NCBI GenBank assembly: GCA_036939355.1
Contig: JALLAP010000897.1
Location: forward strand, 1 to 14,961
Source: Thalassiosira profunda
Taxonomy: Eukaryota > Bacillariophyta > Thalassiosirophyceae > Thalassiosirales > Thalassiosiraceae
Direction: 5' to 3'
Length of the DNA: 14,961 bases
Made by a program: the position numbers and the translations under genes. The notes below the pieces were generated by a model. That model worked only from the letters and a program-made list of their open reading frames with translations, made no database searches and had not been told where the DNA came from. The stretch's first letter is position 1. Each line of letters opens with the position of its first letter. This document shows, one piece after another, positions 1 to 8,205 of this stretch.

Positions 1-1
1 C

Positions 2-706
2 GTCTGTTTCGCTGGTAATGCTATTGCTGTTGACAATTGCCGGCGGTTCGCCATCATCTGTGTCGTTGCCGATGCTGTCGCTGTCATCGGTCGGGAGTGT
101 TGCACTGCCAGAGCTGCCCAACGCCGCAGCGAGGACCCCAGCTGCCGCAACCTCACTCGAATTGTCGGACTCGCTCGTGCTTGCGAGGGCAACGTCCAGC
201 TCAGTATCAATACTGGCCACGGCTGCGGCCTCGCTCGAATTCTCGGAGGCGCTGACGCTGGTATCTTCGCCTGCCGCGCTGTTTGATTCGCCAACTGGCT
301 CTTCGGTCTCAGTGGACGGCTCCGGTTCGCTGGCGTCAGCGCCTGCACTTTCAGGAGCCTCTGCAGGCTCGTCGACACTTTTATTCGCCGCAATTGTATG
401 CGTCAATACCAAACAGTCGTCAGCGCCGTCTCCTTCTTCCTCCGCCTCCGCCTGCTCACACGACATGCACCTCTCCCTCGCGGCACTCGCATCGCTCTTG
501 TGCGAGCGCTCCGACGGCGAAACTACATTCTGAGCGTCGACCACGCGCGGCCTCGCATTCTCCTTGTCGAGGACGACTTCCACCGACGCCGCCGACGGCG
601 ACAGGGGTTGTTCCACTGCCCCATCCGACGCCGCGCCGGACGCCTCGTCCGCACGCGGGGACAGCGCCGAGCGCTTCCGCCGCAGGACGTCCAGGATGCG
701 CCCCAT
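2..706 (-). CDS. Acidic Ser/Ala-rich protein of unknown function, 3'-truncated by the window edge
   Basis: Read on the minus strand, an ATG at 706 opens a frame of 235 codons that runs without a stop to the left edge, so the C-terminus is missing. An in-frame TAG lies 33 nt upstream of the ATG, and no other in-frame ATG intervenes. The protein begins MGRILDVLRRKRSALSPRAD, a short basic, possibly helical segment. After that it is low-complexity and acidic, rich in Ser, Ala, Glu and Asp, with one CMSCE cysteine pair near residue 83. Two imperfect copies of a motif (ENSSEAAAVA and DNSSEVAAAG) suggest internal repetition. I see no recognisable domain; most of it should be disordered. A 171-aa frame on the plus strand (18-533) overlaps it, but I prefer the minus strand because its frame is longer, has an ATG start and has a typical disordered-protein composition. 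It is divergent from the coiled-coil gene at 1050. The product is not identified. Confidence 0.55.
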   Translation of the reverse strand, partial: MGRILDVLRRKRSALSPRADEASGAASDGAVEQPLSPSAASVEVVLDKENARPRVVDAQNVVSPSERSHKSDASAARERCMSCEQAEAEEEGDGADDCLVLTHTIAANKSVDEPAEAPESAGADASEPEPSTETEEPVGESNSAAGEDTSVSASENSSEAAAVASIDTELDVALASTSESDNSSEVAAAGVLAAALGSSGSATLPTDDSDSIGNDTDDGEPPAIVNSNSITSETD

Positions 707-1049
707 CGTTGCAAATTGTTTGTTCCGGCGATGCCACTATCGAGCCGCCGATGAGTGAGAGGGAATGCAAGGGAGTTGTCGCATGTGGAGATGGGTCCAA
801 GTTCCCTCGATGCTCGCGTACGTGCTCGCCATTCGGAGGTCGGCATCAAGTTCTAATAGCGACGGGAATTACGTAGGGTAAGCATTCATGTAGTTTCTAA
901 GTGAGCTACTCTAGCAACTTTGCTCCAAATATTGTACCCCAAAGCAAGGACCCTCCCTCGATGGAGCCCCCAAACCACTTCCAGGCACGAGCCCCACAGC
1001 CTTTCAATTGCGTTGCCCTCAGCAACAACCATACCTACATCCCATAAGC
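707..1049. other. Divergent intergenic region, probable two-way promoter, with a short upstream ORF
   Basis: These 343 bp separate the starts of the acidic protein (minus) and the coiled-coil protein (plus). I see no TATA box, RNA gene or strong repeat. On the plus side an ATG at 961 opens a 28-codon frame ending in TAA at 1045-1047, only 2 nt before the main ATG at 1050. An ATG-TAG pair also occurs near 883. Whether either lies in the transcript depends on the unknown transcription start. Confidence 0.4.
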
Positions 1050-2888
1050 ATGCCGGGCAGCAAGTTCTCCTTCTATTCCGCTGCCGCGGCGCGGGGGCTA
1101 AAGGGCGCCGTCCAAAAGGCGGCGGGCGGAGGATCGCTGGAGGTCGTCCCCACCGTAACCGTCACCCGCACCGAGAGCGAGGAGGCGCAAGACAAGTACG
1201 CAACTCTGAACGAGGCGGCCGTCACGCAGAGCGAGAGTGAAGAGACGCACGACAAGTACGCGGCTGCTGAGCAGGCAGCTGAGCGGACAGCATCGATCGA
1301 GGAGATGGGGGCTCTCGACATTGCGCTGATGCCGCCTCCTCCGCCGCCTCCCGGGCCACCGCCGAGGCCGCCGCGCCGCCCGGTAGAGAATGTAGGAGAG
1401 ACGAGGCACGAAGAGGAGGGTGCCCGAGAAAGTGCCGATGGCACTGGAGCAAAAGATGTCTGCAAGCCAAACATCGCAAAAGCTGGCAGCAACGTCAGCG
1501 AGGGGACCTACGAAACGATGGAGGAAACTATCACCTCCAGTTCGTCCAGTTCATCTACAATGGGAGACAAAGCGCCCAGCGCCTCGTCCACCGTCACAGA
1601 AGACAAGGCAGATGCCACACCAAAGGACACTCCGACATCTCCCGCCGCCTCTCACACTCTGGCTCTCGTGATGCGCGAGCGACTCTCCGCCATCGACAAC
1701 ATCCGCACCCTTCTCGAGAACGAGAGTCAAAACGATGACGGAATCCGCACCGAATTCACAGGCAAGGTCAGATCGCTCAAAAAGAGCGTGGCGTCGAAGA
1801 AGAAGGTCATCGCCGGATTGCAAACGGAGGTGCAGGCGCTGACGATCAAGAACGAGGAGTACTCGGTGGCGCTGGGAAACCTGGGCCGGACGGTGAACGA
1901 ATTGACGCAGAGCAACCACGGGAACGTTGCGCGGGTGGCCGAGCTCGAGAAGGAGGCGGCGGCGAAGGACGACGAGATCGAGCGACTGGGAGAAGACGTA
2001 CGAGAGAAAGCGCTGGCCTTTGACAAGGCGAATGATGAGAGTGCCGCGCTTGTGCGGCGGCTGGCGACGTGCAAGGCGGAGAATGATCGTCTCAAGTCAA
2101 CCGCGGAGGGATTGCAATCCAAGAATGGAGAGTACGCGAGTGAGCTGGAAAGTCTCGCGGCTTCCGTCGGCGAATTGGTCGAGCAAAACACTGGCCTCGA
2201 AGAGAAGGTGGAGAAGGTGACGCACGCCAATGCAAAGCTGGAACAGGAGGCGCTCGAGATGACGAAGAAGGACGACGAATTGTTGGACGTGGTGGAGGAG
2301 TTGACAGCGAGCTTGACAGAGGCACAGAAGGATCACAAGGCGGACCTGGCTAAGCTGAAGCAACAAAACAAAACCCTCAAGGCTGAACTGGCAAAGGAGA
2401 AAGAGAGCAACGCCGCGACCGTCCGAAGCCTCGAGGAGAGCATCGCGGAAGCCACAGCCCAACATTCCGACCAACTCGAGGCGCAAAAGGCCTCTTATGA
2501 AAATCAGATTGCCCTCCTCGCCAATGAGCTCGAGGAGGCCAAGGCATTGCGCAAATCAGAGAGAGTAAAAAACGCCCGCCTGCAGGACCGCATCGCCGAG
2601 GCCTCCCGCGCCGCCGCCGCGTCGGCTGACGCGACGTCCGGGTCCATCGCCCGCCTCGAGAAGGATTTGGAGGAGGAGTTCCGGATCGCAAACAAGCTGA
2701 AGCGGGACATGGAGGCGTTGAAGAAGCGAAGTTTGAACGAGGAGAACGAGGCTTTCGCCGACGATTTGGAGGAGCTGCTGAGCGGCCTGAGGAGGATCCA
2801 GTGTTGGCAGCTGAGCCACTTCCAGAGGATCAATAAATTGGTGGGCCAGGACGAGGGCCAAGGAAAGAGCGCCGATGCCACAGACTAG
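1050..2888 (+). CDS. Proline-rich long coiled-coil protein, function unknown
   Basis: A 612-aa intronless frame ends in TAG. The open frame reaches further upstream, but only through a TTG at 1008. The first ATG is at 1050, with A at -3, so I start there. From the N-terminus: a basic segment (MPGSKFSFYSAAAARGLKGA); two tandem 20-aa units at residues 38-57 and 58-77, both with the core ESEE..DKYA; a polyproline run at about 94-110, beginning MPPPPPPPGPPPRPP, which could bind profilin, WW or SH3 domains; a Ser/Thr-rich linker with seven consecutive serines; and a long coiled coil at about 208-585 dense in Glu, Lys, Leu and Ala. No motor, kinase or membrane segment is visible. Composition would suit a cytoskeletal, Golgi-tether or centrosomal scaffold, but coiled coils mimic one another and I cannot assign a family. 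It converges on the SUMO-like/Smr gene with 168 bp between stop codons. Confidence 0.8.
   Translation: MPGSKFSFYSAAAARGLKGAVQKAAGGGSLEVVPTVTVTRTESEEAQDKYATLNEAAVTQSESEETHDKYAAAEQAAERTASIEEMGALDIALMPPPPPPPGPPPRPPRRPVENVGETRHEEEGARESADGTGAKDVCKPNIAKAGSNVSEGTYETMEETITSSSSSSSTMGDKAPSASSTVTEDKADATPKDTPTSPAASHTLALVMRERLSAIDNIRTLLENESQNDDGIRTEFTGKVRSLKKSVASKKKVIAGLQTEVQALTIKNEEYSVALGNLGRTVNELTQSNHGNVARVAELEKEAAAKDDEIERLGEDVREKALAFDKANDESAALVRRLATCKAENDRLKSTAEGLQSKNGEYASELESLAASVGELVEQNTGLEEKVEKVTHANAKLEQEALEMTKKDDELLDVVEELTASLTEAQKDHKADLAKLKQQNKTLKAELAKEKESNAATVRSLEESIAEATAQHSDQLEAQKASYENQIALLANELEEAKALRKSERVKNARLQDRIAEASRAAAASADATSGSIARLEKDLEEEFRIANKLKRDMEALKKRSLNEENEAFADDLEELLSGLRRIQCWQLSHFQRINKLVGQDEGQGKSADATD
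1161..1280 (+). repeat. Tandem 60-bp (20-aa) coding duplication
   Basis: Two adjacent 60-nt units (1161-1220 and 1221-1280) encode residues 38-57 and 58-77 of the coiled-coil protein. Twelve of the 20 residues are identical, including ESEE and DKYA, and the period is an exact multiple of three. The divergence suggests an old internal duplication. Confidence 0.65.
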
Positions 2889-3056
2889 GAGAGGAGCTAA
2901 AGTGGAGTTTCCTCGATGACAGACGTGTGAGATTGGTGTTCCTTTTAGTGTATAAAGCTATGCATATCTCTGGATAATGCAGTGAGGCTTTGTTCTTCGC
3001 CACTGGTTTCTGTTGTGTGGATTGATCTATGCTGCTCTGCAGATATCAATCTTTAC

Positions 3057-6000
3057 TCATAGATTCTTTGGCGCGTTGGACACGCAGTCTTTTGCTTTGA
3101 TCCAATGTTCGACGGCCTCGGCCAAGATCTGGTTGCCCCCTCCCACGACAATCTTCACCGGAATGACCCACGGATGCTCACCCTTCATTGCCGTGTCTAC
3201 CCACCCAGGAAGACTCTCGTTCAGTTTCTGCAGCGCCTGCTCTTTTGTCAAGCCGTGGAGATCGATCATGATGTCATCGCGTCGCGTTTTGGACGAGCTG
3301 CTGCGCGTGGCCAACGGTTTGGTTGTCGTGTAGAGATTTGCAACCTCGCCCACCTGAATGATGAAGAATGTTTTGCCAGCCTTGCCACCGAGGCCGACTT
3401 CGGGAGGATTGCTAATGTCGTCAACAGGAACGGCAGGCTTTGGTTGTTTCTTCTTTCTATCCTTGGGAAGCGTGCGCTCCAAGTTCATCGCGGCTAGTCT
3501 CTGTCGAATATCGCGGAACGCCGGATCGGCCTCTTCAAAGACACGGGTGAGCTCTTGCGAGTGCTGTTGCCTCAGCTTTTCCTCCTCGTTCTCCATTATG
3601 ATATGTTGTGACTTCTTCTTCGATTTGCTCTTGGCTCCCTGCCTCTTCTTTTTCTTGCCTCTGCTTTTGCTACTTTGGGGCTTTGGTTGCTTCTCTTCGT
3701 GTCCCAGTGTCAACTCTTCTCTCAGCGATACGAAGATAGCATCACCGTAGCGGATGTTCAATTCTCGGGCTGTCTGTTTCCCTGCAGATGAAAGGAAAAG
3801 CATCTTGCCTTTGAGTGTGAGGGTCAGATTCCTCAAAGAGATGCCCAGATGATCGGAATAAGATCCGAGAATCTCTTTGAGTAGAACAGATTCCCCGATC
3901 TGATACCTGACTGCTTTGTAGGCTATCGTGTCAATCAGGTGGACAAATCTCAGTGGTTCTCCCTGCTCGACAAGCTCAACTCGTGCATTATCAGGCGCCC
4001 GGTGAACTTTTGTAACGTTTGCGTTTGCGAACACCGTCGTGTATTTGCGGAAGACGTAGATGCAATCTTCGTCCTCCATTCCACACGATGCAGGTGTTTC
4101 ATTAGCATCAATCAGAATGCCACGACGCATGAACTGAAGCTGTTCGAGCGGCAGTTGGTGTCGCTTTGCATACAGAGCAAAGACATAGCCGAGGGGTTCC
4201 TGATATGCAGCCCTCTCAACACGTGCTCCCGTGAGACTCCTCACATCTTCCACGCGAAAATTGATTTTCTCCAGTATAGATTGTGATAAGATTGGTGGGG
4301 GCGAGATCCACCTCCCAAAAGCTTTCTCGAGGAGCTCGTCCAATCCCGCGCACGCCTTCAAAAATGCTATCATCCCGTCCGCGGTTGAAGTTTGTTCATG
4401 CAGTCTACGCAGATTTGGGAACGCCTCGAGCGCAGCATCCAAATCCCTCTTCTCCGTGTACACCGTAAGAAATTCACCATGCAGTATGATATAAGCAGTC
4501 CGCACATGAGCTCTGACAATTGCTGTGAAGACTTCATCGAGAGGCTGCTCTGCTCGTTCAAGATAGTACACTGCTGTTGACATCGAATACCTCGCCACAG
4601 CAGGCGCAATACTGATTGCAAAGTCGCTGTATCTCTTGTAGTCCTCTGCCCAATAATCGGCAAGGTCTTCCAAGCTTACGTTGCCGCCAGAATCGAGCAA
4701 GAAACACTCGAACTGAGAAAGCGTGTCCCTCAAATATGCTCTGCCCTCGCTGGGCTCAACATCGTAGTGCTGTGACCCCACCCGCGGTAGGCTGTCCCTC
4801 TCATTATTCTTTTTGTAATACTGCATGAGCTTGATCAAGCCAATTTGCGAGATGGCTCTTTCCTCCCCTGGGCGACCGTCATACTCCACTATCCAAACAG
4901 ACTCCTGTTCGTCGTAATCTACCACATTTCCGAAGATCAACTTCTTGTCGTTGTCGACAGCATGACCAGGACTTGCAATCCGTTGGCGTCCGAAAACAAA
5001 GTCCCACGGATCTGTTTCTTTCACCACAGCGACAATATCCTTGTTGGCAACTGTTATGACTTCCCCTTCTTCCATCCCTAGCGTTCGAACATACCGAATG
5101 TTCCAGCCCGAAGGGTTGGTTGGGTCCATCTTCAATTCAGTGGGCAGCTCTTCGCCGCGCCACAAAAAGCTCATGCTGGCGCCCAGTTCTTTCAATGTTG
5201 TGTTGCGGTGCTCGCACAACAGCTGGCAAACCCGGTCTATGGCCCAGCTGGGCTTTACGAGGGCCTGAAATTTCTCCAATTCGCACTCGAACGTGATGGA
5301 GATGGGGTCGTCTGAGGGGAGCTGGGCTCCATCCGCAGCCCTCACAGATATCTCTGCCACCCACCCGGTGTCCATACCAAGCTGCACCGTTGTTTTTCCG
5401 TAATCTTCCCTGGGGATGACTCTATCTTTGTAGACGAACTCTAGACTCCCCACGTGTGTGCCGTATCGCGTTGCTATGTCGTTGAATCCAGTTGCCAGCG
5501 CGCCAGGGAATATAGTGGGGGCCATCATCTGAGAAATGAATTCCCCCTCCCAGTCTTTGAAAGTGACGATTTGGATGTGCTCTTTCATTTTAGCGGCCGT
5601 GGAGCTTGCTTCTCCGGCGTCGACGCCCTCGTCGGACTCCGCACCGGGCGCCGGCGCGCATTTGTCCAGGGCTTCCGCGGGAGTCTCTGACTCGGCTTCC
5701 TGCTCCTTCGTTGCAGCGAGCTTCTTCTCGGCTTCCAGCTTCTTGGCCAAGNCCTTCTTCTTGGGCTTGGGTGCGGCGGACTGGTCGGAGCCGTCCGTCG
5801 TTGCCGATGTTGCAGGGAAAGGGCCTGGCTGCAACGGCTCGCTCTCCTCCTGGTCTGCGGCCTGAGGCTCGCCTGCCGGCGGTCCCTCCTCAGTCTCCTT
5901 TGTGCTGACCTCCGGCTCGTTGTTATCAACGTCCAGAGAGACAGCTGCCTCCGCAGAAGAAACGGTCTCGGGGGACACCGCCGTTGCTTGCGTACTAGCT

Positions 6001-6626
6001 TCCTCCTCCTTCCCATCAACAGACTCAGACTCCTTCCCGAGCACATCACGTGAGTCAGGCGCGTTGTCGTCCCCGTCAATGATCGAGCAGCACGGCGAAT
6101 CGGTTGCCTCGTCGAAGCTGTACATCCTCCTGGACTGCCCACTTGCCGTGCTGGGAGGGGTGGCCGCCTTCGGCCCCTCGTCGCCCTCGCCGGTGGGGGG
6201 CGCCAGCGGCGCTGCCAGCGGCTCCATCACGGAAACCGGCGAACTTTCCGCCGTGTCTTCTGATTGCGCGGCCTCGTCCAGGGCGTCTTCGTCGGTGTCC
6301 ACCGTCAGCAGCGCCTTGAAGCCGGGGGAGCACGACGACACCGAGCTGTGCGAGGGGGACGTTTTCGCGGGCGGGGAGGGCGCCAACGGCGGAGGGGGCG
6401 GGGCCACGGGGGCATCAGCGGACGCGGCCACATCAACATCCACAGCAGCCGCGACGGCGCGGCCGGCCTCCTCGTCGGGGGTCAGGGGGCGGTACCCCCC
6501 GCCCCTCCCCGGCGAGGAGGGGACGTGGCCCCCCTTCTTCCGGCCGGGGGCGGCCGTTGGCGAGGAGGAACCCTTGGACTTCTTCTTGGGGAAGAGGGCC
6601 CGGCGGAGCTTCTTGGGGAGCTTCAT
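3057..6626 (-). CDS. Multi-domain protein: four SUMO/ubiquitin-like folds, Tudor-like stretch and C-terminal Smr domain
   Basis: A 1189-aa intronless frame ends in TGA. The frame opens further upstream only through a TTG at 6743; the first ATG is at 6626, with A at -3. Residues 1-18 are very basic (MKLPKKLRRALFPKKKSK). Residues 20-345 are disordered, rich in Pro, Ser and Glu, and include at 292-321 a Lys/Glu helix shared with the FG-repeat gene. Ubiquitin-like (SUMO/Rad60 type) folds are suggested at about 350-428 (ending LGMDTGWVAEISV), 442-527 (LGMEEGEVITV), 787-860 (GMEDEDCIYVF) and 881-968 (ELNIRYGDAIFVSL). Residues 565-592 (FGNVVDYD...WIVEYDG) resemble a Tudor-type barrel. Residues 617-780 look helical and unassigned. 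A Lys-rich tract lies at 984-1005. Residues 1119-1189 form an Smr domain with DLHG at 1122-1125 and GGGNQIL at 1162-1168. Smr domains act in nucleic-acid nicking or binding; SUMO-like folds mediate protein contacts. A nuclear repair or RNA-quality role is inference. Codon 292 contains an ambiguous base. Confidence 0.85.
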   Translation of the reverse strand: MKLPKKLRRALFPKKKSKGSSSPTAAPGRKKGGHVPSSPGRGGGYRPLTPDEEAGRAVAAAVDVDVAASADAPVAPPPPPLAPSPPAKTSPSHSSVSSCSPGFKALLTVDTDEDALDEAAQSEDTAESSPVSVMEPLAAPLAPPTGEGDEGPKAATPPSTASGQSRRMYSFDEATDSPCCSIIDGDDNAPDSRDVLGKESESVDGKEEEASTQATAVSPETVSSAEAAVSLDVDNNEPEVSTKETEEGPPAGEPQAADQEESEPLQPGPFPATSATTDGSDQSAAPKPKKKXLAKKLEAEKKLAATKEQEAESETPAEALDKCAPAPGAESDEGVDAGEASSTAAKMKEHIQIVTFKDWEGEFISQMMAPTIFPGALATGFNDIATRYGTHVGSLEFVYKDRVIPREDYGKTTVQLGMDTGWVAEISVRAADGAQLPSDDPISITFECELEKFQALVKPSWAIDRVCQLLCEHRNTTLKELGASMSFLWRGEELPTELKMDPTNPSGWNIRYVRTLGMEEGEVITVANKDIVAVVKETDPWDFVFGRQRIASPGHAVDNDKKLIFGNVVDYDEQESVWIVEYDGRPGEERAISQIGLIKLMQYYKKNNERDSLPRVGSQHYDVEPSEGRAYLRDTLSQFECFLLDSGGNVSLEDLADYWAEDYKRYSDFAISIAPAVARYSMSTAVYYLERAEQPLDEVFTAIVRAHVRTAYIILHGEFLTVYTEKRDLDAALEAFPNLRRLHEQTSTADGMIAFLKACAGLDELLEKAFGRWISPPPILSQSILEKINFRVEDVRSLTGARVERAAYQEPLGYVFALYAKRHQLPLEQLQFMRRGILIDANETPASCGMEDEDCIYVFRKYTTVFANANVTKVHRAPDNARVELVEQGEPLRFVHLIDTIAYKAVRYQIGESVLLKEILGSYSDHLGISLRNLTLTLKGKMLFLSSAGKQTARELNIRYGDAIFVSLREELTLGHEEKQPKPQSSKSRGKKKKRQGAKSKSKKKSQHIIMENEEEKLRQQHSQELTRVFEEADPAFRDIRQRLAAMNLERTLPKDRKKKQPKPAVPVDDISNPPEVGLGGKAGKTFFIIQVGEVANLYTTTKPLATRSSSSKTRRDDIMIDLHGLTKEQALQKLNESLPGWVDTAMKGEHPWVIPVKIVVGGGNQILAEAVEHWIKAKDCVSNAPKNL
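5666..5754 (-). repeat. 89-bp segment nearly identical to 8949-9037 (copy A)
   Basis: This coding segment matches 8949-9037 in the FG-repeat gene at 87 of 88 comparable bases. The single difference (5679 G versus 8962 A, plus strand) is synonymous for Pro. One further position, 5752, is N here. Both copies read in the same frame and encode the helix [20 protein letters not shown] followed by SETPAEAL. Flanking bases are unrelated. Confidence 0.9.
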
Positions 6627-7574
6627 CCTCCTATTCAGGCCGCCTCGGACGACGCGCCCGCGCCACACCGACAGGGCGGGGCGGCGGGAAGGCGGGGTGG
6701 TGGACTGGCCGCGCTCGCCGCCTGGTCTGGATTTGTGGAGCAAAACGTTGGCGTCAGCTCTGGTTGTTGATGGTTGAGGGAGCTGCCACCAACGACATTC
6801 ACAACGGGAGAAAAGCAGTGCAACAACCGCACGTGCGGGAAACGGTGCGTTCCCCCTGGGGGAGAAAAAGGTACATTTCGTGCGACGTGTATTGGTGGTG
6901 AGAACTGCCCTGGTACATTAATGTGGCGAAAAGTAGCGCAGGCACCGACTAAATTACCCCCTGGCTGTGGGAGAAAGTCTCGCAACAACCCAAGCAACGC
7001 AGCAACGCACGACGCCCCCCGCGCGCTCGCGCGAGCCGTGTCCGCGGCTGACGTTGCTCCCGGACGAGCGTCCGTCGAGGGGATATGGTGGCGTCGGAGA
7101 CGCGGTGACGTTGCAATGGCATCAGAATCGACAGGGCGGTTTGATGTTATAGTGATGGTTTTGCCGGTATGGATATCCCTCTTCGACGGCAGGCTCGAGG
7201 GTATGAAGGGGGAGCGCGCCCTCGCACCGGCACCCTCGCACCTCCTCGGTGGCACATCCACCACAGGAAAAAGAGTGCACAATGTGCTCAAATTTCTGTT
7301 GATGGTGCATGTGAATACAAGCATCAAGGCATCGAGGCCCATCGCAACGAGTGTGCCGTTAGCCGCCGGAGTGGATGATTGAAAGGCATGGTATGGTATG
7401 TACGCAAGGAGATTTTCATTTGACCTTTCCTCTTTTTTGGGAAGGCAAATCCAAATCGCTCGAAATTTTGAACTCTGGCGCCTCCTCAGAGGCGCCTCCG
7501 ACAAAAACCAAAACCCAAAACGCAGAGGCGCCTCCAACCAAGCCTGGCGCCTGGCTTGCAACCAACAAAAGCAA
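6627..7574. other. Divergent intergenic region of 948 bp, no gene assigned
   Basis: This region lies between the start of the SUMO-like/Smr gene (minus) and the small coiled-coil gene (plus). It is GC-rich at the left end and around 7000-7100, where a perfect 12-bp palindrome GCTCGCGCGAGC sits at 7025-7036. A cluster of GGCGCC palindromes lies at 7477-7551. Long open frames on both strands (6774-7382 plus, 6635-7726 minus) begin with TTG rather than ATG and encode nothing recognisable. I read the region as two promoters with 5' leader sequence. Confidence 0.5.
7477..7551. promoter_or_regulatory. Cluster of four GGCGCCT palindromic motifs upstream of the small coiled-coil gene
   Basis: GGCGCC occurs at 7477, 7491, 7527 and 7546, each followed by T. 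The middle two sit in the identical 13-mer CAGAGGCGCCTCC (7487-7499 and 7523-7535), whose core GAGGCGCCTC is a perfect 10-bp palindrome. The cluster ends 23 bp before the ATG at 7575, so it could be promoter DNA or 5' leader. Its regulator is unknown. Confidence 0.35.
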
Positions 7575-7934
7575 ATGGCCCAGTCCGCGAAGAGGAAGCA
7601 CGCGGAGCTGAAGGCCAAGCTCCTGTCGGTCACGAAGGAGAACACGGAGCTCCTCCGCGAAGTCGCCGTGCTGAAGAACGAGCACATGACGCTCGAGGAA
7701 GCAGCCAAGGAGGCCAAATCGTACAATCAGCAGCCGGCCTCGCAGTCGACCTCCGGCCAACAGCGCGACATCGCCGCGGAAAAGGCCAAGCAGCTGGCAC
7801 AGGAACGGGAGATCGAGCTGCTGAAACTGGAGATTCGGAAGCTGAAGAGCAAGTGCGGGCACGTGTCGGAGGAAACGTCCAGGCTGCCCTTGAGAAGGGC
7901 TCTTAAGACCCCTCTCTCGGTAGCACAGAAATGA
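7575..7934 (+). CDS. Small coiled-coil protein, function unknown
   Basis: This is a 119-aa frame ending in TGA. An open frame extends back to about 7398, but without a convincing role for that stretch: it crosses the GGCGCC palindrome cluster and reads as low-quality sequence. I therefore start at the ATG at 7575 (MAQSAKRKHAELKAKLLSV), which begins a regular heptad pattern. Two helices are likely: residues 1-47, and about 63-96 (ending LLKLEIRKLKSKCG), separated by a Gln/Ser-rich linker (QQPASQSTSGQQ). The C-terminal 20 residues are basic with a few prolines. No zinc finger, bZIP basic region or membrane segment is seen; the length suits a small dimerising adaptor. It is divergent from the SUMO-like/Smr gene and converges on the FG-repeat gene with 271 bp between stops. 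The exact start is uncertain, and an unseen upstream exon is possible. Confidence 0.6.
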   Translation: MAQSAKRKHAELKAKLLSVTKENTELLREVAVLKNEHMTLEEAAKEAKSYNQQPASQSTSGQQRDIAAEKAKQLAQEREIELLKLEIRKLKSKCGHVSEETSRLPLRRALKTPLSVAQK

Positions 7935-8141
7935 TTCGATCCAGGAGTCCACCCACCCTTTGGATCTTTCAGACTCTCGTCTCAAAACGGTCCTGCTCCA
8001 TAGAATGGAAGTGCTGCTCTTGTTTGTTGTTGCAAGATAGTATTATTGCACAAAGGATAAGGTTGAATGAGGGGAGAAGAGCGAGAGCAGGCAGGAGGAG
8101 GGGCAACTCTGCCAAGCACCTTTATCTGCAGCCTGTAGCAT

Positions 8142-8158
8142 TGATTTCTGTGAAATCA
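8142..8158. repeat. Small inverted repeat in the convergent 3' region
   Basis: TGATTTC (8142-8148) and GAAATCA (8152-8158) are perfect 7-nt complements around a 3-nt loop. The repeat lies between two converging genes, so a role in 3'-end formation is possible, but it is short and A/T-rich and could be chance. Confidence 0.25.
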
Positions 8159-8205
8159 TTGACTAGGTAATTGCGGGGCGGCCAGCTTCCGGCCCATTGA
8201 ATCAC

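Noticed and set aside
5902..6777. 291-aa plus-strand open frame opposite the SUMO-like/Smr N-terminus
   Set aside because: It is the Ser/Ala-rich antisense of an acidic, disordered coding region and has no independent evidence.
7141..7380. Box-C-like GTGATGG and TTGATGG near 7152 and 7302
   Set aside because: No CTGA box follows at usable spacing and no flanking stem is visible.
6774..7382. 202-aa plus-strand open frame in the same intergenic region
   Set aside because: It starts with TTG, shows no domain or compositional sign of coding, and overlaps the minus-strand frame.
6635..7726. 363-aa minus-strand open frame across the intergenic region and antisense to the small coiled-coil gene
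   Set aside because: It starts with TTG, has no recognisable domain, spans two expected promoters and has the composition of untranslated GC-rich DNA.
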